Positions 1 to 7,936 of a stretch of DNA of 60,438 nt are shown one piece after another. A model generated the notes under the pieces. It was not told where the DNA came from, searched no databases, and saw nothing but the letters and a program-made list of their open reading frames with translations. Origin of the DNA: Paludibacteraceae bacterium (GTDB lineage Bacteria > Bacteroidota > Bacteroidia > Bacteroidales > Paludibacteraceae). A program made the position numbers and the translations under genes. The stretch spans positions 1 to 60,438 of the forward strand of contig JAFTCC010000059.1 in NCBI GenBank assembly GCA_017454915.1, given 5' to 3'. Every line of letters begins with the position of its first letter. Within the stretch, counting starts at the first letter, position 1.

Positions 1-532
1 GCAATTTGCGAGGGGTCAGGGGGTCGCAATGCTGTAATTTATCGCAAAGTTAACAATTTTGAAAGCAATTCACAACTTAATCGTTATTGTTTTTGGTTGT
101 ATGCAAGCTGTAATTTATCGCAAAGTTAACAATTTTGAAAGCAATTCACAACCAGGGCTTGATATTAGACAATTTTCCGAACGCTGTAATTTATCGCAAA
201 GTTAACAATTTTGAAAGCAATTCACAACGCAAGGCTCTGTATTTCGCCACTTTTGGAAGCTGTAATTTATCGCAAAGTTAACAATTTTGAAAGCAATTCA
301 CAACTTGGGTAGTTAAACTCGCAGTATTGCTCCAGCTGTAATTTATCGCAAAGTTAACAATTTTGAAAGCAATTCACAACTTCTCATATTAGTAATGTGC
401 TTCGAGTGTTGCTGTAATTTATCGCAAAGTTAACAATTTTGAAAGCAATTCACAACTCCGCTATCAAATATTTCAAATCTAATCAAACTGTAATTTATCG
501 CAAAGTTAACAATTTTGAAAGCAATTCACAAC
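1..532 (-). CRISPR. CRISPR array, type II-C-like repeat, truncated at window edge
   Basis: Seven 46-bp repeats start at 31, 107, 183, 259, 335, 411 and 487, with a strict 76-bp period. Six complete spacers of exactly 30 bp lie between them. Bases 1-30 look like a further full spacer, so the array continues left of the window. On the minus strand each repeat begins GTTGTGAATTGC and ends ATTACAGC, as in type II-C (Cas9) arrays of Bacteroidota. All seven copies are identical except the last (487-532), whose first plus-strand base is A instead of G. No cas gene lies in the window, so the type is inferred from repeat length and sequence. Each repeat contains a minus-strand TAACTTTG (plus positions 45-52 and every 76 bp after), preceded 20 bp upstream by GTTG, which resembles the phylum promoter. 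Transcription is therefore inferred to run leftward. Confidence 0.96.
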
Positions 533-689
533 TAAGTAAGAAATTATCTTAATCAAAGTCATAAGCAACGAGAGATTATTATAATATCCAAAAATATGGT
601 CTATATATACAACAACAGCCGATGAAAAACACCAGCTGTTGAGTAGTGGTTCATGAATGGTATCTATAGACCCCTTCACAATCCGAGCG
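533..689 (-). other. Candidate CRISPR leader with nested inverted repeats
   Basis: This AT-rich stretch lies between the terminal repeat and a minus-strand promoter-like site. It contains two nested inverted repeats: an outer 8-bp stem GGTCTATA (598-605) with TATAGACC (665-672), and an inner 7-bp stem CAACAGC (613-619) with GCTGTTG (635-641). No ORF is apparent. A transcript entering from the right would cross this structure before the first repeat, so I infer a leader. A tracrRNA was considered, but no convincing anti-repeat was found. Confidence 0.4.
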
Positions 690-720
690 CAAAAATAGTG
701 TTTTTTTTCGGAACATCAAA
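690..720 (-). promoter_or_regulatory. Promoter-like site reading toward the CRISPR array
   Basis: On the minus strand, TTTG (plus CAAA 717-720) is followed after 19 bp by TATTTTTG (plus CAAAAATA 690-697). This fits the Bacteroidota consensus exactly. The predicted start lies near 683 and the transcript would run into the array. The site sits just past the decayed 3' end of the mobile-element gene remnant. Confidence 0.5.
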
Positions 721-722
721 AT

Positions 723-2140
723 TTAGAGCAAAAAAATGACTCCAGAACAGTTTTTTAAGCAATTCAATATACAAAATTCTGGTCTTTTTTCTGATACCAT
801 TCTGTCCCAAAGGTGTGTAAACTCATGTATGGGATGCTTAGCTGTAATGATTGTTTCATCAAGGTATATGTCACCTTTCTCATCAACAAAGCCATAGACT
901 TCTCCTTGAGGAGTGGCGAAAGTTGCTATTTCACTTTCTCCTTGATTTGCTCTGCTGCTTGTATTATTTCGTCCTCCGATGGGTTCTCCTTGTGATGATT
1001 GTCTATCCAAGAGAACATCATTTCTGCCTGCTTGTCTGTCTTCAACATTGAGAATGCTATAATCGCTGCTTCCTTTCTCATGCCTAATGCGTGAAATGAT
1101 TGTATCAATAAGTCTTCTTTCTTTGTATTCATGTTCTAATTTATTTAATTGTTCCTCTGTTAAAGTGCTTATATTAACTTTATCAATTACTTCAAAGCCA
1201 TCATGACCATCTTGTCTATTCTCGTCATACTGACGTAATGAAGTATTAAACTTATAGATTGTTTTATTTTCTCGGTCTAATAAATATAATCCATATGAAG
1301 TATCAGTCTTTGGGGATAAGGATTCAATGAATTTTTGAATTTTAGTTATTTCTTCCGATGATAAATCACTATTATACAATTTTCTTCTTCTTACAGCCTC
1401 TTGGACACTGGTAAAACCATGCTTGTTAAGGTAGTCTATTAACTTCATCGCTTGTGTGGACTTTTATACCCATTTCTTCAAGATGGGCTATGAGTTCGTC
1501 TATTATTGATGGACTTGGGGTTTCCTGTGGCTTACCTATGTGTTGTTCATCCCATTGTCTTGCTGCGTCTTCATGTACTCCGCTTCGTAGGCTCTGGCTC
1601 TCATTTGTCTGGTTTTTATTTCCTTGGCTTCCTCTATTGCCTGTTTCTTCCACTCTTTTGTATGCCTGCTGGAAGTACTCTCCTGCTGTTGTGATTGCTT
1701 GCTGTCTTGATTTTTCATAAGTAGTATTTTTTGTATTATTAAACATCGAATTATTATAGTTTCCTATAGCCTCTTGGATACTGGTAAAACCATGCTTGTT
1801 AAGGTAGGCTATCATTTCATCTCTTGTGTGGACTTTTATGCCCATTCCTTCAAGATGGGCTATTAGTTCGTCGGTTATTGATGGACTTGGGGTTTCCTGT
1901 GGCTTACCTATGTGTTGTTCATCCCATTGTCTTGCTGCGTCTTGCGCTGCTTTTAGTCGTTGTTGCTCTTGTCCTTCTCCTGTGAATTGTTCTGCTGCTT
2001 CACAGACTGCGAGCGCCTTGGAGCAGGCATTATACAAGCTCCTGTTTGTTGCCTACTTTCGGAAAGCCAAGTTTTATACGCAACTCTTCTGCGCTCATTG
2101 TCCAAGTACCTTGAGTTCTGGCAGTTAATTTCTCTTTGCT
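723..2140 (-). pseudogene. Frameshifted remnant of a mobile-element protein with a zincin-like domain
   Basis: The reading frame is broken at least twice. Near 2035 an extra base separates MSAEELRIKLGFPKVGNKQEL from the in-phase continuation YNACSKALAVCEAAEQF. Near 1440 an extra base interrupts a duplicated unit: one copy reads TRDEMIAYLNKHGFTS, and the second breaks after TSDEV and resumes as IDYLNKHGFTSVQEA in the next frame. The unit DAARQWDEQHIGKPQETPSPSI...KHGFTS occurs twice, about 115 residues apart. The C-terminal part carries GFVDEKGDIYLDE and HEFTHLWD. The HExxH pattern and its surroundings resemble the metallopeptidase-like domain of very large polyvalent proteins of Bacteroidota phages and conjugative elements (recognised from memory). 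A further frame slip seems likely near 786, where ELLKK continues in another frame. It is non-functional as written; a sequencing error cannot explain all the breaks. Confidence 0.65.
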
Positions 2141-2412
2141 AATATTCTGTATTTTTTAATATGTTAGTAATTTCTAATGCTTCCTCTTCACTGAAGGCAG
2201 TAATGTTTAAAGTATTAGTTCCAAAATGAAAACTACTACCTGCAATGCATGACTCTTGAAGAGTTCTTTCTATATCTTCAATATTTGTATTTTGAGGGAC
2301 TGAATATACAAGTTCAATCGCCTTGTTTTCTAAATTGTTTGTCCCATTGCTCCTTTGTTACATAATTAGCAGCAATCACTGCGTCTTGATACTCGTAACT
2401 TAGGTCACCCAT
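2139..2412 (-). pseudogene. Small disrupted reading frame upstream of the mobile-element remnant
   Basis: A minus-strand ATG at 2412 opens MGDLSYEYQDAVIAANY and stops after 32 codons (2314). The next frame then continues as an open coding-like stretch, NLENKAIELVYSVPQNTN, ending EEEALEITNILKNTEY with a TAG at 2139-2141. One base separates the frames, so this looks like one small gene of about 90 residues broken by a frameshift. Two overlapping small genes are the alternative. The promoter-like TATATTTG lies only a few bases upstream of the ATG, which would give a leaderless or very short-leader transcript. No family recognised. Confidence 0.4.
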
Positions 2413-2597
2413 TAGAGATGCAAATATAGCAAAAAAATTACACATAAAAAATAACAGACGGGGATATTCCTTTATAATAAAAAATATAAATCAAATTTCT
2501 ATTTTTTGTGGTACTAAACAATATAAACCATTGGATTATGAAATAATTTGTACTGAATAGAGATTAAGACACTGATATTTCACTATATTTTCGTACC

Positions 2598-2628
2598 TTT
2601 GTTTGGGTAAAAGTTTGTAATAAATTTG
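2598..2628 (+). promoter_or_regulatory. Promoter of mnmG
   Basis: TTTG (2598-2601), 19-bp spacer, TAAATTTG (2621-2628); the mnmG ATG follows at 2648, giving a leader of roughly 14 nt. The TTTG here is also the end of another -7-like box, TACCTTTG (2594-2601), so two overlapping start sites are possible. Confidence 0.7.
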
Positions 2629-2647
2629 TAACAAAAAAAATAACTGG

Positions 2648-4600
2648 ATGAACTTTGATTATGACGTTATAGTTGTTGGAGCGGGTCATGCCGGCTGTGA
2701 GGCTGCGTGTGCAGCAGCTAACATGGGCAGTAAAACTCTGCTTATAACCATGGACATGAACAAGATTGCGCAGATGAGTTGCAATCCTGCCATTGGCGGT
2801 ATAGCTAAAGGCCAAATAGTCAGAGAAATAGATGCACTTGGGGGACAAATGGGGATAGTTATAGACCGCAGCGCTATACAGTTCAGAATGTTAAACCGCA
2901 GCAAAGGTCCTGCAATGTGGAGTCCGCGCTCACAGGCTGACAGAAAACAGTTCATCGAAAACTGGACCAACATCTTATCGCATACTGATAACCTATATAT
3001 GTGGCAAGACACCGTAACAGAATTAGTTTTTGATGAGAAATCGGGAAGCCACAACACATTGTCAGAAGCGCAAAGTAATGAAGCTTCAACCATATCAAAT
3101 GAGCATTGCAAGCGCTTGAAGGTGGTAGGCGTAAAGACTCAACTTGGTGTTAAGATGACTGCCAAGGCCGTTGTGCTTACCAATGGAACTTTTCTCGATG
3201 GAATAATGCATTTTGGTAAAGTGCAGGTGAGCGGTGGCAGGATTTCTGAACCTGCATCACATGGCATTGCCGAACAGTTGTCAGGCATAGGATTCTGCAC
3301 GGCAAGGATGAAAACAGGAACACCATGCCGCATTGACGGCAAAACAATAGACTTCGGAGCATGCACAGAACAGATTGGCGATGATGACTTCCACCATTTT
3401 TCATTTATGGAAAACGAGCAGAGAAGGCTCAAACAACGCAGTTGTTGGATAACATACACTAATGAAAAGACGCATGAGATACTTCGTTCAGGACTAAAAG
3501 ATTCGCCACTTTACAACGGCCAGATACAATCTATAGGTCCACGCTATTGCCCTTCAATAGAAACTAAAATAGTAACTTTTGCGGACAAGACATCACACCA
3601 ACTATTTATAGAACCAGAAGGTGTGGACAGCAATGAGTATTACCTCAACGGTTTCAGCAGTTCTATGCCACTTGACATTCAGATACGTGCAATACATACT
3701 ATCCGCGGACTTGAGGAGGCAGAGATATACCGTCCTGGATATGCCATCGAGTATAATTATTTTGACCCTACTCAACTTTATCACACACTTGAAACAAAAC
3801 TTGTTGAAAATCTGTTTTTCGCCGGACAGATAAACGGCACCACAGGTTATGAGGAAGCCGGCGGGCAAGGTTTGGTGGCAGGAATAAACGCCCACCGAAA
3901 GATAAAAGGAGAAGAAGCTTTCACACTGTCGCGCGATGAGGCGTACATAGGTGTTTTGATTGATGACTTGGTCACCAAAGGTGTTGATGAGCCATACCGA
4001 ATGTTTACCTCAAGGGCTGAATACCGCATACTGCTTCGGCAAGACAATGCAGACAGGCGTCTCACCGAGCGTGGTTATGAGATAGGACTTGTGAAAGAAG
4101 ACAGGCACAGCCAATATATGGAGAAAAAGCAACATATAGACACTATATTGGAATTGGCTTCAAACACCAACATACGACCAGCAGACATAAACAGTTTTCT
4201 ACGCAGTAAAGGAAGTTCAGAAATCAGTTATGGGACAAAGTTAAGGGATTTGGTGGCTCGTCCTGAATTGTCGTTAAAGGATTTTATAAGCGAGGTAGAG
4301 AGTTTACGAATTCTAACCGAACATATTAAAAATAATTATGATGAGGTCCTTGAGGCTGCTGAGATAGAAATAAAGTATGCCGGGTACATAGAACGCGAGC
4401 GAGAGTTAGCTGAAAAATTGCATAGGCATGACAATATACCACTGCGCGGGCGTTTGGACTACAACAGCATTCAATCACTTTCAACGGAAGCGCGTCAAAA
4501 GTTGACACGAATTAATCCGGCCAATATAGGACAGGCTTCAAGAATACCAGGAATATCGCCGAACGACATCAATATATTGCTCGTATTATTAGGCAGATAA
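2648..4600 (+). CDS. mnmG: tRNA uridine-5-carboxymethylaminomethyl modification enzyme MnmG (GidA)
   Basis: This FAD-dependent enzyme works with MnmE to install the carboxymethylaminomethyl group on the wobble uridine of certain tRNAs. The N-terminal Rossmann motif GAGHAG is at residues 11-16 and the conserved CNPAIGG at about 45-51. TGTPCRID and GTTGYEEAGGQG follow in the family order, and the helical C-terminus ends IPGISPNDINILL. At 650 residues it is slightly longer than the usual 620-630. The surplus lies around residues 125-150, a Ser/Asn-rich stretch (DEKSGSHNTLSEAQSNEAS) in place of a short loop before VVGVKT. It heads a rightward housekeeping block, with apt 62 bp downstream and a parS-like palindrome in the gap. 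No mnmE is in view. Function is secure from motif conservation. Confidence 0.97.
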   Translation: MNFDYDVIVVGAGHAGCEAACAAANMGSKTLLITMDMNKIAQMSCNPAIGGIAKGQIVREIDALGGQMGIVIDRSAIQFRMLNRSKGPAMWSPRSQADRKQFIENWTNILSHTDNLYMWQDTVTELVFDEKSGSHNTLSEAQSNEASTISNEHCKRLKVVGVKTQLGVKMTAKAVVLTNGTFLDGIMHFGKVQVSGGRISEPASHGIAEQLSGIGFCTARMKTGTPCRIDGKTIDFGACTEQIGDDDFHHFSFMENEQRRLKQRSCWITYTNEKTHEILRSGLKDSPLYNGQIQSIGPRYCPSIETKIVTFADKTSHQLFIEPEGVDSNEYYLNGFSSSMPLDIQIRAIHTIRGLEEAEIYRPGYAIEYNYFDPTQLYHTLETKLVENLFFAGQINGTTGYEEAGGQGLVAGINAHRKIKGEEAFTLSRDEAYIGVLIDDLVTKGVDEPYRMFTSRAEYRILLRQDNADRRLTERGYEIGLVKEDRHSQYMEKKQHIDTILELASNTNIRPADINSFLRSKGSSEISYGTKLRDLVARPELSLKDFISEVESLRILTEHIKNNYDEVLEAAEIEIKYAGYIERERELAEKLHRHDNIPLRGRLDYNSIQSLSTEARQKLTRINPANIGQASRIPGISPNDINILLVLLGR

Positions 4601-4608
4601 AAACAAAT

Positions 4609-4624
4609 TGTTCCACGTGGAACA
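4609..4624. promoter_or_regulatory. parS-like 16-bp palindrome (candidate ParB-binding site)
   Basis: TGTTCCACGTGGAACA is a perfect 16-bp palindrome in the mnmG-apt gap. It matches the conserved ParB target core GTTnCACGTGnAAC at every fixed position, including the outer T and A. Chromosomal parS sites tend to cluster near oriC, and gidA/mnmG is an origin-linked gene in many bacteria. No parA or parB lies in the window. Binding is inferred, not shown. Confidence 0.65.
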
Positions 4625-4662
4625 TTAGAATAAAGTAAAAAACTATATTAAAAATTAAAACT

Positions 4663-5187
4663 ATGAACAGGGAAGAAATTAAAAAAATCATTAGAAACGT
4701 TCCTGACTTTCCTAATGAAGGTATAATGTTTAAGGACTTGACCACTGTATTTGTAAGACATGACTGCCTTGAATGGCTTGACAATGAGCTATACGAGTAC
4801 TACAAAGACAAAGGAATAACAAAAATAATAGGTATAGAGTCGCGAGGATTTATAATGGCACCTGCTTTGGCACTGCGTCTTGGCGCAGGATTCGTGCCTA
4901 TTAGAAAAAAAGGAAAATTGCCTGCAAAGTGCCGCGAAATTACTTATACAAAAGAATATGGTAAAGATACTATACAAATACACGAAGACGCGCTTAACAA
5001 AGATGATGTCGTTTTAGTACATGACGACTTACTGGCTACAGGCGGAACTATGGCAGCGGCTGTGAAACTTGTAAAACAATTCGGTGTGAAAAAAATATAT
5101 GCTAATTTTATTGCTGAACTTGACTTTCTGAAAGGCAGAGAAAAATTTGATGAAGACATTGAAGTGCATAGTTTGATTCATTACTAA
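4663..5187 (+). CDS. apt: Adenine phosphoribosyltransferase
   Basis: Makes AMP from adenine and PRPP in cytosolic purine salvage. At 174 residues it has normal family length. The PRPP-binding loop VVLVHDDLLATGGT lies at residues 116-129, and the N-terminal block PDFPNEGIMFKDLT is typical of Apt. ESRGFI, near residue 60, is the hallmark of the base-binding region, and RKKGKLP (81-87) is the flexible catalytic loop. It follows mnmG after a short gap holding the parS-like palindrome, and uvrC begins 12 bp after its stop, so apt and uvrC probably share a transcript. No separate promoter was recognised upstream. Confidence 0.96.
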   Translation: MNREEIKKIIRNVPDFPNEGIMFKDLTTVFVRHDCLEWLDNELYEYYKDKGITKIIGIESRGFIMAPALALRLGAGFVPIRKKGKLPAKCREITYTKEYGKDTIQIHEDALNKDDVVLVHDDLLATGGTMAAAVKLVKQFGVKKIYANFIAELDFLKGREKFDEDIEVHSLIHY

Positions 5188-5199
5188 AAAGCAAAAAAA

Positions 5200-7002
5200 A
5201 TGACAGAACTGCTAAAACAACAAATAGAATCATTGCCTGAATTGCCTGGAGTATATCAATATTTCAACAAAGATGGCGTGATAATTTATGTTGGGAAGGC
5301 AAAGAAACTAAAACGCCGAGTAATCAGTTACTTTAATAAAACACACGAATCAAGAAAAACAAATCAACTGGTAAGCCAAATAGACCATCTGCAATATATT
5401 GTAGTAAGCAGCGAACAGGAAGCATTTCTGCTGGAAAATAATCTTATAAAAAAATATCAGCCTCGCTACAACATACTGCTTAAGGACGGAAAGACTTATC
5501 CTTCAATATGCATTACAAAAGAACCTTTTCCACGAGTATTCAAGACAAGAAATATAATTAAAAATGGTTCAGAATACTATGGTCCATATTCGAGCAGTTA
5601 CACTATAGACCTACTTCTTGAACTTATTCATAATCTCTATCCTCTGCGCACATGCTCAACCCCTATTCTACCCGAGCGCATAGAGAATAATAAATATAAG
5701 GTATGCCTTAAATATCACATACACCGCTGCAGCGGCGTGTGTGAAGGTTTAGAAACCCAGTCTGACTATATGAAACACATAGAGCATATAAGACAGATAA
5801 TAAGGGGTGATGCAAATGAAATAAGTCATCAGCTGTGGAACGAGATGCAACAGCTGTCGTCAGAAATGCGCTTTGAGGAAGCTGAAATAGTTAGAAAAAA
5901 ATACGATTTAATCGAAAAATTCCGCTCAAAGAGCATTGTGGCAAATATAAGGGAAAAATCAACAGACGTATATGGATATGAGGATGATGAAAATACGGCA
6001 TATATAACTCTTATAAAAATAAACAATGGAATGGTCGTTGGCGGTCAGACTATAGAATACAACAAACGTTTGGATGAAACAAGGGAGGAAATACTCGCAT
6101 ACGGAATATATGAACTACGCAACCAACTGGAAAGTAACAACAAACATGCATACGTACCTTTCATGCCAGAAAATGGTCTTTTTGAAGGTATCGAAATAAA
6201 AATTCCTGAACGGGGAGAGGCAAAAAAATTATTAGATTTAGCCCAAAATAATGTTAAACAATATAAGTTAGACAAACTAAAACAAAGGGAAAAACTTAAT
6301 CCAGACCAACGTGCCGCAAGATTATTAGGAGAACTTCAATCAAAACTAAAACTACCTAAAATTCCATGGCATATAGAATGTTTCGACAACTCTAACATAT
6401 CAGGAAGTGACGCTGTAGCAGCATGCGTAGTGTATAAAAAAGCCAAGCCAAGCAGAAAAGACTACAGAACTTACAACATAAAAACAGTAGAAGGACCTGA
6501 TGACTATGCATCAATGAGAGAAGTAGTTTACAGACGATACAAACGTATGATGGATGAAGACAGTCCCCTACCCGATTTAATTATAGCAGACGGTGGAGCC
6601 GGACAAATGGAATCCATAAGAAAAATTGTAGAGGACGAATTAGGATTAAAAATAGCAATAGCTGGATTGGCTAAAAATGACAAACACAGAACTTCAGAAC
6701 TTCTGTTTGGTTTTCCACCTGTTGTGGTTCAACTTAATGTTAAGGAAGAACTCTTCAAACTTTTGACAAATATACAGGACGAAGTCCACCGCGTTGCTAT
6801 AACTTTCCACAGAAAAAAAAGAAGTAAGTCACAAACCGCATCTGAACTGGATAACATCAAAGGTATAGGTGAAAAAACAAAAAAAGAGCTTTTAAAGCAC
6901 TTTAAGAGTCTAAAACGCGCTAAATCGGCAACAGAGGAAGAACTGGCAAAAGTAGTTGGAAATAACAGAGCATCAATACTTTACAACTATTTTAGAACTT
7001 AA
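5200..7002 (+). CDS. uvrC: Excinuclease ABC subunit C
   Basis: Nuclease subunit of nucleotide excision repair; it makes both incisions around a lesion marked by UvrA/UvrB. The 600-residue protein has the standard architecture. The N-terminal GIY-YIG nuclease spans about residues 12-95 (LPGVYQYF, then IIYVGKAKKLKRR). Next come a cysteine-containing linker (CLKYHIHRCSGVC) and a UVR motif near 205-235 (LSSEMRFEEAEIVRKKY). The RNase H-like nuclease includes FDNSNISGSDAVAACVVY and DLIIADGGAGQ. The C-terminal helix-hairpin-helix region includes IKGIGEKTKKELLKHF. The start is 12 bp after apt. The gene is AT-richer than those further right in the window. Confidence 0.97.
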   Translation: MTELLKQQIESLPELPGVYQYFNKDGVIIYVGKAKKLKRRVISYFNKTHESRKTNQLVSQIDHLQYIVVSSEQEAFLLENNLIKKYQPRYNILLKDGKTYPSICITKEPFPRVFKTRNIIKNGSEYYGPYSSSYTIDLLLELIHNLYPLRTCSTPILPERIENNKYKVCLKYHIHRCSGVCEGLETQSDYMKHIEHIRQIIRGDANEISHQLWNEMQQLSSEMRFEEAEIVRKKYDLIEKFRSKSIVANIREKSTDVYGYEDDENTAYITLIKINNGMVVGGQTIEYNKRLDETREEILAYGIYELRNQLESNNKHAYVPFMPENGLFEGIEIKIPERGEAKKLLDLAQNNVKQYKLDKLKQREKLNPDQRAARLLGELQSKLKLPKIPWHIECFDNSNISGSDAVAACVVYKKAKPSRKDYRTYNIKTVEGPDDYASMREVVYRRYKRMMDEDSPLPDLIIADGGAGQMESIRKIVEDELGLKIAIAGLAKNDKHRTSELLFGFPPVVVQLNVKEELFKLLTNIQDEVHRVAITFHRKKRSKSQTASELDNIKGIGEKTKKELLKHFKSLKRAKSATEEELAKVVGNNRASILYNYFRT

Positions 7003-7080
7003 ATAAGTGCTTGAGATTTTTATATTTATTTTTTTTCGGTCAAATAGTCGAAAATACTAAAATTATAACATACTAAAATT

Positions 7081-7305
7081 ATGAAAAAAAATAAGGAAAT
7101 TATAAAATTTGAACTGAAGGGAGATTTTATTCAACTCATCCAACTTTTGAAGGCCTGCTGCTTAGTAGAAAATGGAGGTATGGCTCAAATGGTAGTTACA
7201 GAAGGTATGGTAAAAAGAAATGGTGAAGTAGAAACCCGAAAAAGAGCAAAAATAGTAAAAGGCGAGAAAATTGAATTTGAAAATTTTGTTATTGAAATTG
7301 AATAA
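7081..7305 (+). CDS. Small S4-domain RNA-binding protein (YbcJ-like)
   Basis: A 74-residue protein consisting almost entirely of one S4-type RNA-binding fold. The pattern FIQLIQLLKA...GGMAQMVVTEGMVKRNGE...KRAKIVKGEKIEF is that of the free-standing YbcJ/YaaA-type S4 proteins. The GxVxVNGxxxxxRxxKI core appears here as GMVKRNGEVETRKRAKI. It is basic and lysine-rich. It sits between uvrC and tsaE, all rightward. Its leader holds two copies of ACTAAAATTAT just before the ATG. The specific RNA target is not known from sequence; a role in ribosome or RNA metabolism is a family-level inference. Confidence 0.8.
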   Translation: MKKNKEIIKFELKGDFIQLIQLLKACCLVENGGMAQMVVTEGMVKRNGEVETRKRAKIVKGEKIEFENFVIEIE

Positions 7306-7397
7306 TTATATATTTATTAAAAAGTAGAAAACTGCTAAAGAATGTTGAAACAGTATATGGCATAAAAGTAAAATATAAAAAATTACGAGAGAAAAAT

Positions 7398-7817
7398 ATG
7401 AGAGAGATAATAATAGAAAGTTTAGATAAAATAGCAAAATCAGCAGAACTTTTTTTAGAATTATTAGGTGAAAAACGAGTAATAGCATTTTATGGTTCTA
7501 TGGGTGCCGGAAAAACTACTTTCATAAAATCGATCTGTGAATGCCTTGGAGTGAACGAGACCGTAAATAGTCCTACATTTGCAATCATAAACGTCTATCA
7601 AGGCTCTGACTGCGACGAAATATATCATTTTGACTGCTACCGCATAAACAGTGACAAAGAGGCTGAGGATTTAGATTTAGGCACATACTTCTATTCAGGT
7701 AACTGGTGCTTTATTGAATGGCCTGAAAATATAGAAAAATTTCTGCCTGAAGATGCCGTAAGAGTTAACATCAAGGCAGAAATTGAAGGAAAGAGAATTG
7801 TTACTATTGAAGAATAG
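7398..7817 (+). CDS. tsaE: tRNA threonylcarbamoyladenosine biosynthesis ATPase TsaE
   Basis: ATPase partner of the TsaB-TsaD complex that makes t6A37 in ANN-decoding tRNAs. The 139-residue length is typical. The Walker A motif GSMGAGKTT is at residues 33-41. SPTFAIINVY and IYHFDCYR follow in family order, and the Walker B-like WCFIEWPENIE is near 105-115. The ATG at 7398 gives MREIIIESLDKIAKSAE, a plausible start just before the first beta strand. It ends the rightward block and converges with nadA. Confidence 0.95.
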   Translation: MREIIIESLDKIAKSAELFLELLGEKRVIAFYGSMGAGKTTFIKSICECLGVNETVNSPTFAIINVYQGSDCDEIYHFDCYRINSDKEAEDLDLGTYFYSGNWCFIEWPENIEKFLPEDAVRVNIKAEIEGKRIVTIEE

Positions 7818-7936
7818 TAATAATATAATATACGAATTAAAACAATGCCAGCATAATTTCCATGCTCAAATAAAAAAACTACTAATAAATAATAATACAC
7901 TAAATGTAAATTCTAATTACCTATTAGTGTTAAATT

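Noticed and set aside
757..770. AAGCAATTCA resembles part of the CRISPR repeat and could be a tracrRNA anti-repeat.
   Set aside because: Only about ten bases match, and the stretch fits the reading frame of the decayed mobile-element gene.
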